Shown piece by piece: positions 31,590-42,600 of a stretch of 64,000 nucleotides of DNA. The notes under the pieces are model-generated. The model saw only the letters and a list, made by a program, of their open reading frames with translations, was not told the origin of the DNA and did not search any database. The translations under genes and the position numbers were made by a program. The DNA is from Triatoma infestans. Lineage: Eukaryota > Arthropoda > Insecta > Hemiptera > Reduviidae. Every line of letters begins with the position of its first letter. The stretch's first letter is position 1. The DNA is taken from positions 1 to 64,000 of the forward strand of contig JAAEAF010001956.1 in NCBI GenBank assembly GCA_011037195.1, in the 5' to 3' direction.

Positions 31590-32690
31590 AAAGTTTACTC
31601 CATCTTCCATTTCAAACCCCTAGTAACTATGTGAGATCGGAAACAGGGCGAATTCACGTTAAATTCAGGATATTTAAAAGAATGATTGGTTGGTGGAATA
31701 AGCTGTTGCTTATGACAAATGAAAAAATCCCGAAACTTTGTTATAATAAATTATTTCAGTTCATAGATAACAAAAATATCCCATATAATTGGTGTGCATT
31801 TATGAGTCAGTACTTGGCGATGATTGGAGCCCAGGACGTGTGGAATAATCAGGACACGGAGTCAGTATCAAGAAACTATAAATAGATTGCTAGAGTCATT
31901 TAAAAATTCTCTAATTAGTAATGATTATTTAAGCTGTAACTGATTCGTCATTTGATGTTTATTATAGAAATATTAGTGCGCTAGGGGAGATGGAACCATA
32001 TTTTGGATTTATTGTACATATAAACAATATTAAGGATTATGTCCCATCTACGTTTGGCAAGTAAAAAGACAGCTAGTTTATTCTTGAATGGAAAAAAATA
32101 TTTGTTTTCCAGTTCTGATCCCTGCCAGTTATGCAAATCGGGTGAAATTGATTCCTTAGATCATTTTTTGATTTATTGTCCAACCTTAGAAGCCTTTTGA
32201 GAAAAATATTTGGCTTGCTATTTGTTACACCAAAACACAATTGTAAACTTGCTAGTTATAGACAGTGAAATTAAGCTGAACAATATTTATATGTTTGTGA
32301 ATAATTGTTTAAAACTACAAAGAATAATAAACGAATGAGCTGTTATAAAATAAAAAGGAAAATCAAAACTGAATTAAACAAAAAAGAAGGGAGAGAGGGG
32401 GAAAAAAAACGGAAGTGAAACCTGATTCATTTATTTATTTATTTGTTTTATTCTTCTTTGATAATTATTATTATTATTACTTTATACACATATATAGATG
32501 TTTAATTAAGTTCCCTTGTAACTAGATATTTGTTTAAGATTATGCTATCCATTTTTCTTACTTATTGTAACTATGATGATACTTGTATTTTTATAATAGT
32601 TTCTTTCATTTGTATTAATTTAACTTTAACCAAACCCTTGCTGTAAGATTTCATAATTATGAGCAATAAATATACATACATACATACATA
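31590..32690 (+). pseudogene. LINE ORF2 C-terminal remnant with (ATAC)n tail
   Basis: 'SNYVRSETGRIHVKFRIFKR' then 'MIGWWNKLL' is the segment after the reverse transcriptase thumb in several LINE clades (VRxExGRxPL..x..RMIxYWxKL). After frameshifts follow 'RLASKKTASLFLNGKKYLF' and 'PCQLCKSGEIDSLDHFLIYC', the terminal zinc motif. The 3' part runs to 'gagcaataaatatacatacatac' (32660), where the polyadenylation-like AATAAA and a short tetranucleotide tail lie. Not functional. Confidence 0.75.
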
Positions 32691-32744
32691 TAGATTCTGA
32701 GATTTTTGTTTTTTTTATTATATATATATAATTTTTTTTGGGGG

Positions 32745-33735
32745 GTGGTGAAATGCATTACGCAAACCGTGCCGGACTCCCGGAGACTACCGGCTAAAAC
32801 ACACCCCTCTGCTGGGACCTAGCCTGGATTCGCTGATTCCAGCACATCAAGCTAGGCCTCTGTCCTATTCCCCTAGGTGTTTCTCCTTTCCTGTTCCACT
32901 AGGTCCTTCTTCTTTGTGACGAGAATTTCCCACGCGTATCTCGCTATCAGACTCCAGTTGGTCTCGCTGAACAGCATCATCTCTATCAGAGAATCTGGAG
33001 TCTGCCGCCCAATCACCGCCTCCAAGTCCCTCCTCAGACAAAAAAGGTGTGCGAGGCATCATCCCTGCTTCCCGGGCAGTAGAGACACTCATCCTCCTCA
33101 GCCTTCCCCATCCTTTTCAGGTACGCCATGAAATACCCGTGTCTGCTCAGAAGTTGGGTGAGGTAGAAGTCTACCTCTCTATGCGGTCTTCTCACCCATT
33201 CCTTAACGCCCCTGATTAGCTTGGCAAGATTATCGACCCCGCTGATCGCTCTGCCAGGAGACCTGCAAGTTCCGGAAGGTTCGATTTCTCTCTTTCCTGG
33301 AGAGTATTTCTTTTCTTCCTTCCGCCCTCCTGTCATACAATCTCTTACGTTCCCCGGCGAGAAATACAATGGGGAACACTCCGGCAATAACCATAATTGC
33401 AGGTTCGGACTCAGTGCGATACGTAGAGGCGATCCTTAATGCACCCAGTCTCAGTACCCTGGGGCTAGCCTTTTCCTATAAGTCTCTTTATTGAGCGCAT
33501 CTGCCCACACTTCGGCTCCATAAAGGAGTATCGAGTGGGTCACGCTCATTAGTATACGACGCGTACTTGCGTGGGCCGCCAATGTTTGCCATCAACCGGC
33601 TCAGTGCAGCAGTGTTCTTCGCGGCCTTATCTGCTGCATACTTACTGTATTTGCTTGCCGAAACTCAACTTCTTATCGATAGTTAGTCCCAAATATCTTG
33701 CGGTATCCTTAGAGATCACGGCTTCCTCTCCAAAT
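32745..33735 (-). pseudogene. R1-like LINE 3' end, decayed
   Basis: Minus strand, from high to low: 'ARYLGLTIDKKLSFGKQIQ' (RT thumb); 'RGVKEWVRRPHREVDFYLTQ' then 'LLSRHGYFMAYLKRMGKAEE'; and the zinc motif 'DECLYCPGSRDDASHTFFVC'. The frame shifts near 33030 into the tail. The 3' UTR contains 'ttttagccggtagtctccggg', a style of tail seen in R1-clade elements. A (TAA)n microsatellite lies upstream (33741-33771). The 'TQLLSxHGxFxxYLxRxGK' block is highly characteristic of the R1 clade. Confidence 0.82.
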
Positions 33736-33738
33736 ATC

Positions 33739-33769
<31 letters not shown>

Positions 33770-34440
33770 CGAAAAAATTCTCCGAATCCTCATGTTTATT
33801 ATCCCGGTTTAGTTAACATATCGCATTCGGATACGTATGTTTCGACGGTTTGGAGGATTGTAGACGGAGCTACAACTTAAGTTTTTAAGCTTTCCTACTA
33901 TCTAATATTAACTGATATTACAAGCATTGCATAGTATTGCTAGTTTAAATTCAAGTTTAAAGGAAATCTGTCCGCCGGAAGTACGTCTTTTACTTTGAGT
34001 TTTTTGGAATTTTTCTCGCAAACTGCTTCAACGTATTTTTTTTTTTTTTTTAAATTGGAATACTAACTGCACAGATATCAACCTAATACTTTTATTTGAA
34101 ACATTTGTCCCAGAAAAAGTTATTTTAGTTGGTTTTCGTAAGTTTTACTGGGAGCTACTTAGGGCGCTGCTCTCACATTCATATATAGTCGCATTCGAGA
34201 AAATCTTTTGCCCTAAGAACCCACTAATATCATATAAACTATTTATAAACTGTAATTACTTACATAACATGTAGTTATTTATAAACTAAGGTTATTTACA
34301 AAGGTTATTTATAAACCTTTAATAAATAATAATTCTTTGTAAAAGTTCAGAAAAAACTTTGGCAATTTAAATTGAAACGATTGCATTCGTGTGAGTGTTT
34401 CATATCATTTTATTTAATTATTTATTTACAATTTTATAAT
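33736..34440. repeat. Microsatellite and diverged AR-like sequence
   Basis: (TAA)n at 33741-33771. Then AR-like pieces in plus orientation: 'gtccgccggaagtacgtcttttact' (33970), 'aatacttttatttgaaacattt' (34085) and 'cgtgtgagtgtttcatatca' (34388). Boundaries are blurred. Confidence 0.5.
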
Positions 34441-34835
34441 TGATGATAACTAAAGTGGCAATATTTGCAAAGCGCGCGTTGCAATATCTCTGTCAGAGAG
34501 GTGAAGTTGAACTTGAAGCTTCTAAACTGCACACCATTCATAATACAGTCAATCTCTTACTCACTACCTCTCTCTTTCTCTCTCACTATGCCTCTCTCTC
34601 TCTCTCTCTCTCTCACAATACACACACACACACGTAACCACTTTTATTAGTTGACAAATACGTGCTTGTATGTGTATATGTACGTACATTTAGAGCGCTA
34701 TGTGTTAGTGTTTTATATACTTCCTCCACCCCATTTCCCGCTTATTCTACCATCACACTGTTACACGTGTCCAACCACGTGAAACAACACACACTCCTAG
34801 TCTGTCCCAAGTGTATTTGTAAATTTGTATACCAT

Positions 34836-34877
<42 letters not shown>

Positions 34878-35150
34878 TGTGTAATGTTTTTTAGATGTGT
34901 TAATGGTTCCCAGCGTCCGGTGTCATGTCACAATATACCTATGTCTAATTTAGTGGAAAGGTATTTCTTTTTTTACCCCCCCCCCCCAAATGTCCAAATG
35001 TCATTCATTTTTATTTTCATGTTTGTGTGTATGTGTGCGCATGTGGGGGAGGCATGAACAGCCTAAATCTCAAAACTCTGGAAACTCAAACTTGATTTTA
35101 TGTTTATAATTCACCTTTTTTTTTTGTAAATTTTTCACTTTCACTTCCTG
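34440..35150. repeat. Microsatellite-rich stretch
   Basis: (CT)n at about 34590-34614, (CA)n at 34620-34633, (GT)n at 34842-34873 and a C run at 34977-34987. Frames here encode only low-complexity T-H or C-V repeats. No gene. Confidence 0.7.
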
Positions 35151-35154
35151 CTGA

Positions 35155-35940
35155 TAAGCGGAAGTATTACGAAAATTGTCATATATTCGAAATTACGTTT
35201 TTACCGGATATAATAAATGTTTCAAGCTCCTTAAATCAGGAAAAGTAGTTTTTTTTTGGAAATTCGACGTTTGTGTACGTCGTGTATTCAGTAAATTTTT
35301 TTTTCTAATCGAATGGTCAAAAATCAATCGACAGAAATAAAATTACCACATTACTAATATAGTTTTTCAGTTTTTTCTCAAGATTTTCTCAAAAAAATGG
35401 CTCCAATGATTTTCTTGAAAGTTGGTATCTCGACTGATCCCTAGAAAAACAGCTACAACTTTTATTTGCAACATTTTCCCCGGAAAATTCATTTAAGTGG
35501 TTTTCTGGGGTGATGGGGGGGATGGGTGACGTTAGGCTTTCCTCTAAATTGCCATTTCAATTTATTACACTATTCTAATGTTTATATAATATTAATCAGA
35601 GGGAAGGGATTAGCTAAGTGGATAGCGCGTTGGATTCCCACGCGGAGGTCCCGGGTTCGAGTCCAGTGCTACCCTTAGATTTTTTTTCTTCCTAGGAGCC
35701 TCCATAGCTCACTGTTCGGTGATGGACAGCGTTGTCTGTAGTGAGAGAACACTGTCCGGAGGCCGGCAGTGCACTGAGAAGGCTCAAGGGCGCTAATGAC
35801 CATAGATGTTGAAGCGCCTCAAATTAAACAAAAAAAAAATTATTAATCAGAACTTAAATGTGTTGTCAAAAGTTCTGAATCTGAAGAAAAGCTGTTTTCC
35901 CGAAGCCAAACAGCAGGTAGTAACCGTGTATTTAAAAAAA
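35155..35940 (+). repeat. Diverged AR-like copy hosting a SINE-B
   Basis: AR order is preserved: 'ataagcggaagtattacgaaaa', 'cgtttttaccggatata', 'aaaaaaatggctccaatgatt', 'tacaacttttatttgcaacatt', 'ggggtgatgggggggatggg'. Similarity is lower than among copies A-R, so it is an older subfamily. The SINE at 35601-35840 interrupts it. Confidence 0.65.
35601..35840 (+). mobile_element. tRNA-derived SINE, family SINE-B (copy 1)
   Basis: The 5' tRNA-like head has an A box 'ttagctaagtggatagcgcg' and a B box 'gggttcgagtcc'. The body is 'ctaggagcctccatagctcac', 'gtagtgagagaacactgtccgg' and 'ggccggcagtgcactgagaagg', with an A-rich 3' end. The direct repeat TATTAATCAGA flanks it (35590-35600, 35841-35851). 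Other copies are at 39253 (minus) and 50790 (plus, partial). Confidence 0.9.
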
Positions 35941-35942
35941 AA

Positions 35943-36988
35943 AATCTGGTGTGTAACACTCACACAACTTTCTCTTACTCCAGTTCTCAAAATTATAATT
36001 GACAAATTTTATAGTTTCTGTACCAAATTTAATGAAATTCGTCGAAAACTGAAAAAACTGTTCAGTAAAAGCGCACTTCCGGTTTACTAATTTTCTTGAA
36101 ACTGAATTTCAGCCATCTATTTATTTCTAATTAATTATGTTTGGATGATAGAATTGTATAATCAACTATGATAGCACTTTAGAGAAAAACATAACCCCAC
36201 CTCTCCCCAAAAGTGCCCTTAAAAGAATTTTCCCAAAGAAATGTTTTAAATAAAAGATGTAGATCTTTGCATGCTTAGTTTATATATGAAGTTTCAAAAA
36301 AATCGTCGGAGCCATTTTTGAGAAAATTGCGAAAAAGAGAATAAATCATTTAGTAAAGTGGAGAATAAATCATTTAGTAAACGCACTTCCGGTTATCTAA
36401 TTTTTTTCGAACTCGGAATTTCTACAACATATTTAATTCTAATTAACATTATTTAGATGATAGAATTGTCTAATAAACTGAAATAGCACTTTAGATGGAA
36501 ACCTAACCCCACCCCTCCCCCAAAAGTGCCCTTCATTGCATTTTCCCGGAGAATGTTTCAAATAAAAGTTGTAGCTCTTTGAATGTGTGGTTGATATAGT
36601 AAGTTTAAAGAAAATCGTCGGAGCCATTTTTGAGAAAATCGCAAAAAAGTAAAAAATCCAACTAGTAAAGTGGTACTTCCGGTTGAGGAATTTTGACAGA
36701 TAACATAGTGTCAGATCCCATGGTGATACCTAAACGGAATATCAAGTTTCAACTTTCTACGGTTTTTCGTTTTTGAGCTATGCTGTTCACATACATACAC
36801 ACACACACACACCACACACACACACACCACACCACACACACACACACACACACACATACACACAGACCATTTGCTAAAAAACATTTTTTTGGACTCAGGG
36901 ACCTCAAAACGGATATTTCCAGTGACATCTCGATATCGAAAATTTGACACGATTACAATACTTCCTCTTACTAGGAGTAAGAGAAAGT
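35943..36988 (-). repeat. AR element, copy I (full length)
   Basis: Complement of the 3' hairpin at 35943, CCGGAAGT heads (as acttccggt) at about 36073, 36386 and 36675, a long (CA)n with ACC interruptions at 36796-36862, and the end 'ctaggagtaagagaaagt'. A small direct duplication 'gtaaagtggagaataaatcatttagtaaa' lies at 36353-36382. Both flanks in element sense are T runs. Confidence 0.9.
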
Positions 36989-37293
36989 AAAAGAAAAAAG
37001 GAAAGAACTCCCTATAGTTTAAACTTCGTATATTAATGATGACCTTAAATGTGACCCACTTTAGTTTGACACCTTTTTTTTGTTAAACTTTCCTTTAAAG
37101 TGCCACATCTCACTGCATTCTACAATTCTACCACTTTATAATATTAAGGTATATTAAACCAATTGGCTAGGATAGAGGCGAATACTCCGTTCTGTGTTCA
37201 GTACCTGTCCAATGGGACAATAGCAGGCTAGTTCTGGAGAGAGAGCACGACATAATCTGGAAACTAAGTCCAGGAGCCAACTAAAGCAAGATG
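36989..37293. other. No gene seen
   Basis: Spacer between AR copy I and the LINE. No frame or repeat identified. Confidence 0.35.
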
Positions 37294-37341
37294 ATGTTAT
37301 GAAAGATTGAAGATTCTTCTCTACCGTTACTTATTTCATAA

Positions 37342-38217
37342 TAGCTCTCCAAATTATCAACAAAAAACTTTTTTGGTTCAAGCATTGGCTCTCTTTGGCA
37401 AGGATGTACTCCCATGGCTTTGAGGGTTGCCTCGCTGATCTTCCGAACCGGCGCAGCCAGCTTTTCTCTCTTGTCTCTGCGATCAGGGAATCTCTTTCCG
37501 AGCAGTCATTAAACAGGGCGGTTATGGCCGAACGTTTTCCTTTATATAGTTTTTTAGTTCGTGAACATAAAGATTGCGTAACAGCCTCTTTTCATGATAA
37601 ACTAAACATCCTTGATCTGCGTTGGTTTTTCAAGCTCCGAGGAGAACTTCTGTATTTAAACCATAGGCCTTGGTTAGATAGAGACTTCGACGAAGAAAAG
37701 TGTTCTCTGTGTAATTATAATGTTCGCGAGGAGATTTACCACTTTCTGGGGGAATGTCCTCTACTATCTGAGTTTCGTCAAATTTATTTCAATAAAGCTA
37801 CTCTCTCCAGGGGGGAGATCATTGGGTTCTTGTCTGGCCAGGTCCATCCTTGCCCGCTGCTACGCTATGCTCGCCATTGCCTGGAGGGTCAGGTATCACT
37901 GGCTTTCTGACATTATTTAGAATAGACATTATAAGATAATTCTAGAATTTTTGAATTGTAATTTCTTTTCTTTTTTGGTTTTTCTTCTCAATGAGTTTGC
38001 TACAATTTAATTTAAATTGTGTATAGTTTAATGGTAGTAGATAATTTATTATTGTTTAAATTTATATTGTTTATTTGTACTCTTTATTTACTTATTTTAC
38101 TTATTATTTACTTATTTTTTCTTTAATTGTTCATGCAGTAAACTCTGGCAGACGGCATTTGCCATTGCCTATATATTATGTTTTTTTCATAATTGTACTG
38201 TACAAGTCTTAAATAAA

Positions 38218-38266
<49 letters not shown>
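37342..38266 (+). mobile_element. 5'-truncated LINE with (TTA)n tail, flanked by 48 bp direct repeats
   Basis: The sequence 'atgttatgaaagattgaaga...ttatttcataa' occurs at 37294-37341 and again at 38267-38314 with one mismatch. Between the copies lies an ORF2 end (37395-37910), an AT-rich 3' UTR and a (TTA)n run (38218-38266). If this is a target duplication it is unusually long for a LINE. Confidence 0.75.
37395..37910 (+). pseudogene. LINE ORF2 C-terminus (zinc motif)
   Basis: The open frame encodes 'RWFFKLRGELLYLNHRPWLD' and 'EEKCSLCNYNVREEIYHFLG' followed by ECPLLSEFR. This is the C-x2-C...H...C terminal motif with the preceding FKLRG.LLxLN segment of insect LINEs. The minus-strand relic at 1-1320 has the same layout. 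The natural C-terminus appears to continue in another frame ('YAMLAIAWRVRYHWLSD', to 37920), so there is one frameshift near 37860. RT and RNase H are absent through 5' truncation. Confidence 0.8.
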
Positions 38267-38268
<2 letters not shown>

Positions 38269-38315
38269 GTTATGAAAGATTGAAGATTCTTCTCGACCGT
38301 TACTTATTTCATAAG

Positions 38316-38760
38316 GAAAAGGATTGTGAGATTCGATCTTTTTAAAAAATAAGAAAACTTAAATTCTTGCCAACGTTTCGACAAATATATTGTCTTTTTC
38401 AAGGCATAAAAAAATAAAAAAAACTTATTAAATAATCTTCAAAACTTATCAAACTTAAAAACTTATGTAAAATTTTGGAAAATAAAAAGTTGAGAACACC
38501 TCAACAACACAGAGAATAGTGATTGTAAAACTTATATTAACTTACAATCACTATTCTCTGTGTTGTTGAGGTGTTCTCAACTTTTTATTTTCCAAAATTT
38601 TACATTTTCCAAAGTTTTTAAGTTTGATATGTTTTGAAGATTATTTAATAGTTTTTTTTATTTTTTTATGCCTTGAAAAAGACAATATATTTGTCCGAAA
38701 GGTTGGCAAGAATTTAATTTTCTTATTTTTTTAAAAAGACCGAATCTCACAATCCTTTTC
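38316..38760. mobile_element. Foldback element with ~215 bp arms
   Basis: The left end is GAAAAGGATTGTGAGATTCG and the right end its complement, CGAATCTCACAATCCTTTTC. The arms pair to within a 13 nt loop (38529-38541) at 'gattgtaa'/'ttacaatc'. The phrase 'gaaacgttggcaag' (complement 38371-38385; in the right arm 'gaaaggttggcaag') with an adjacent 'gacaa/ttgtc' hairpin recalls decayed hammerhead modules of other arthropod repeats. There is no coding capacity. Confidence 0.85.
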
Positions 38761-39240
38761 ATTGTCATGAAAGATGTGTAAGAACAGAACTAAGGAGACC
38801 CTCTGCTTGGAAAGGAACCAGATTTATCTGGTGAAAGGCCTTTTTCAAAAATCACCTACACAGAAAAACGGCCGTACACCTGTTGTTCGATTGTTTTACA
38901 ATCGCTAAATTGTGCTATGAGATCTTTGGCACTTTAAAATCAGAAGAGATTAGAGCGCAAAAATAAGTGGTTGGGAAAGCTCTTAATCTCATGAAGAGGG
39001 GAGATTTCTCATTCTAGACCTACAGGGGGTTGTACAATAAGCCTCTATTGGCTGCACTGTCTGCGATCATGACCCACCCTTTGGATCAATCTAAGGGATA
39101 TTAAAAGCATCGCTGAAATTGCAAGTTTGAAGAAAACCTGAAAATGGTGAATGAAAATTTATTAAATGGTTTTCCAAGTTTTTTCGAAATTTTCTCCTTG
39201 AACTGGCTCCTAGGATTTTCTTTGTAATTTTTTTTTTTCT
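38761..39240. other. No gene seen
   Basis: Spacer with AR-like words at about 39115-39230 ('aagtttgaagaaaacctgaaaatgg'). No frame of interest. Confidence 0.4.
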
Positions 39241-39252
39241 AATTTAAAGCTC

Positions 39253-39498
39253 TTCAACATCTACATTCATTGGCGTTCGGAGCCTTCTTTGTGCACTGCC
39301 AGCCACCGGATATTGTCCTCTCGTTACAGATAACACTGCCCATCACCGGATAGTGAGCTAGCCTGTAAAGGCTCCTAGGAAGATAAAACCTAAGGTCCAG
39401 CACTGCTGGACTCGAACCTGGGATTTCCGCATGAGAGTCCAGTGCGCTAACCACTGTGCTAATCGCTTCCCACTTTGACTTGTTGATTGTCAAACGAT
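39253..39498 (-). mobile_element. tRNA-derived SINE, family SINE-B (copy 2)
   Basis: In minus orientation: B box (as 'ggactcgaacctggg') and A box ('cgctaaccactgtgctaatcgc' complement), body 'taggagcctttacaggctagc', 'aggacaatatccggtggctgg' and 'gtgcacaaagaagg'. Flanked by near-repeats 'atttaaagctc' (39242) and 'aattaaagctc' (39499). Confidence 0.88.
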
Positions 39499-39779
39499 AC
39501 AATTAAAGCTCGTATCACTTTTATTAGAAACATATTTCCGAAACAAGAAATTTAAGAGATTTCTGGAGGATTGTGGGACTAGATATCAAATGTTGGGCAT
39601 CATGGAACTTGACACACTGCTACTCTCGTTGTGTAAAAAGTCCACGTTTTAAAGCAAATTAGTTATTGAATTATAATTTATTAACTGCAGCAAAGTAGAA
39701 AACAAAGTCATGTGATTGTTTCACATCAGACTTTGTTCCCATAGAGGGAAAGCCAGCTAGTGCCCAGCCAGTGTTGATT
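39499..39779. repeat. AR-like fragment
   Basis: 'atcacttttattagaaacatatttccg' (39511) and a decayed 3' end 'agtcatgtgattgtttcacatcaga' (39707) are AR words in plus orientation. Confidence 0.5.
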
Positions 39780-40359
39780 AACTATTTAATATGTAAGTTG
39801 AAGAGGAAGGTGTAGAAGAGGAATAGTTGAGTTGATGGAGAGGAAAGAAAATTGTAAAGCAAAGCAGATTGCATGGTTGTAAATTGAAAGTGAAATCTAA
39901 GTGAGGAAGGTTTGTGTGTTAGAAGATGAATGAGGGGCGAGGCGACGTGTGGGGGGGAGCCAGGGATGAGGGCGACCCTCACGGCCACTTTGTTCGTCGT
40001 ACATACATAGGACTGGCATGTTTCCATTCTGTACAGAACGGCCCCATAGTGCCCCTGCTTTGGCAAAGTACATCTTAAGATCGACCACCTGATGATGACC
40101 ATACACACATTGTGGGCAACTTCTGCCTGTCCGTCTGTCTGTGCACACACACAGCTTGGTTCTTTCTATTGCTGCACTCCTCCAATTCTGTATACCTCCT
40201 GTCCCATCCCTGGTTGCTTACACTAAACAAGATATCGCAGGTGCTCCGCCACTTTACTAACGCTTCCACACACACACACACACACTAACAAACACGCACC
40301 AGCTCCGTCATTTATCCAACACGGTCGTGCCGCTTATTGCTCCCTCTATTACCTGCCCC

Positions 40360-40399
<40 letters not shown>

Positions 40400-41760
40400 A
40401 GCCACTGCCGCCCGCCCTTGCTGTTCCTGGAGCACGTTGTTGTTGTGTTACTTCCCACCCCCACTTATTAAAAAGCTAGACAGAGCGTGCGTGAGTAGTT
40501 AGGCGTGGCACGACCAGAATACTCAGTGCGTGTGCCAACCAGAGCACTGGTCGATACAATATTTCTAACTCTCTTCTGTTACCCGCCGTTCCATCTCACT
40601 CTCTTTCCTGAGCCGCCCCCGCTTTACTGTTGTCTATCTATTTCATTCTATGATGAAGAGGTAAAAAAAGAAAAAAAAGAAAAAAAAAAAAGAATTAGAC
40701 CGAGAGAAACAGAGAGAGAGAGAGAAGGTTTCATTTTACCCGGCAGTGTTGCCATTCCCGCCAAAAGCACAAGCTAGAAGAGAGTACTAGAACACTATGA
40801 GTATTGGAGGGGGCTAGTGTGCCCAACAAAACTTCCCTCCCCCTACTCATTTCACTTCCAACCACTCTCATCAACTTCTATACTTTATCCCGTTTTTCTA
40901 TGCGTTAGTATTAGTGCGGAAAAATGGCTGCCACGGGGAGCGGGCCCCAACCCGGGGGCGGTGGGCGAGTAGTATTCCTACACCGCTCTTTACCACTATC
41001 GTATCTCTCTCTCTCTCTCTTTCTCACGCTCCCATCCTGTACCCAGCTTCTACCCAGAGTAAAACTATATAATATATATATTATATATACCCTCTCCTAC
41101 TCCCCTAGTGGGTAGTTTCATAGGCAGAACTCTAGCTGAACTCTATCTGTGTATGTGTCTGTGTGGTGAAGGGGAGGGGGTAAATTCAGACTCTGCCTAT
41201 CTGAGTTTTTGAAAATATGTCAATAAACAAGGCACTGCCTATGTGTCTGTGCGTGTACTCTACCATCCTCCCCCCACGCGCGCGCACACACACACACAGA
41301 ACATTATCCCTCACTACCTCCCATGTACTACCACACCACCCCCACCAAATATCCCTTCTATAATACATATATAAACAAGACGTGGTAGGTACTGAAAATA
41401 GAAATGAGAGAAATTTCCGCAAACAGACTCCAGCTTTTTCATTCCTCTATTCCTTTCTTACGCAACACCATTCTCTTTCTAGCCACGAAACATGCGCGCT
41501 CATACACACACACACACACACACACCACATATATGTATGTATGTATGTATAATAAAACTTTAAAATCCTCCTCCCTCCATTACTGCACATTACGTATACA
41601 CACACACACACACACACACACATTGCGCCCTAATATTAATTCATTCTTCCCGCCCTTTTTACCTCTCTCTTTAGCCTCTTTCCCGGCCAAAACTACCTAA
41701 GGTGGAGGTGTGCCTGCTATACCTCTCGCCTACACCCTATTATATATATAAAAAAAAAAA
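39780..41760. other. Repeat-poor, GC-richer island with microsatellites
   Basis: AR words are absent for about 2 kb. It holds (CT)n at 40364-40397, a G/A-rich tract at 40660-40730 and (CA)n at 41503-41524 and 41598-41621. A GC-rich patch lies at 40930-40970 ('gagcgggccccaacccgggg'). An ATG in good context (40924) opens a short frame that is low complexity downstream. This may be single-copy host DNA such as a promoter or 5' region, but no exon can be proved. Confidence 0.35.
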
Positions 41761-42600
41761 TCTATATTGTAACCTACAAAATATTTTCAAGTTTTACTGT
41801 ATAAGTAAGTGAAACGTAGTTCTAAAAGCTTAATAAAATAGCCTGTATAAACTTAAGCCTAGCACATCGATCCATAACCTTGCTCCATCTAAAATGAAAA
41901 TGAATTTTGTTGTAAAAAATTAAAAAGTTTGTTTCAAATAAACGTGATAAATCTATTATCTGTTGTGCAGCATCCCAACATTGAAGCACTGTCATGCAAC
42001 CATCGAAGCTGTATTCATAGCAAATTCCACAAAAATTCTCTCAAGTCAAAATAAATCAAGTCCAGATTGTATAAAAACCTTGTATCTATCCAATCAGATG
42101 ATCTAAATATCAGATGAAAGAGGATTAAAAAATCAGATTTGTGAGTCGTTGAATATATGGTTGCGTTTGCAATAATCGGATAATAAACTCCTAGTCGAAA
42201 AGGGGATAACTCCTAGTGAGGAAGAATGACTTAGAGGAATTTTCTACTGGTCCATATCAGGAGGATTTTCACACGTGAACCTGTTGCAAAAAATCCTTAA
42301 CCTACAGATGTAGCTTAAGGATTTTTTGATGTTAACACACAGTTAAGTGTTCAGCTATGACACTAAAGCCGCTATTTGTATTCAGATCTTACGTGGACCA
42401 TATACAGTGAACTGGAGGGTCGGTAAGATGGTGGAGGAAGGTAATGCCAAGTATAAAATAGATTAGAGAGAAAGTGTTGCCCAGTTATTTCTAAAGCAGT
42501 GCAGATTAATTGTGAACTCCGCTAGGTTTCACCATCGCCTCCCTCCACCCCATTTATTCAGGAAGTGGTTGATCCCACCGCATACTACGATGTATTTTTT
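41761..42600. other. No gene; contains a small perfect hairpin
   Basis: No frames or repeats identified except the hairpin at 42288-42327. Confidence 0.4.
42288..42327. other. 40 nt near-perfect hairpin
   Basis: AAAAAATCCTTAA pairs with TTAAGGATTTTTT (13 pairs). After one C-C mismatch, CTACA pairs with TGTAG around a 2 nt loop. It is too short for a typical microRNA precursor. Role unknown. Confidence 0.6.

Noticed and set aside
35601..35675. tRNA gene at the SINE-B head
   Set aside because: Same reasoning: tRNA-like head only, followed by a shared SINE body in three copies.
39782..40150. 122-codon minus-strand ORF overlapped by an 83-codon frame
   Set aside because: Two overlapping frames of similar length without domain evidence; neither can be preferred.
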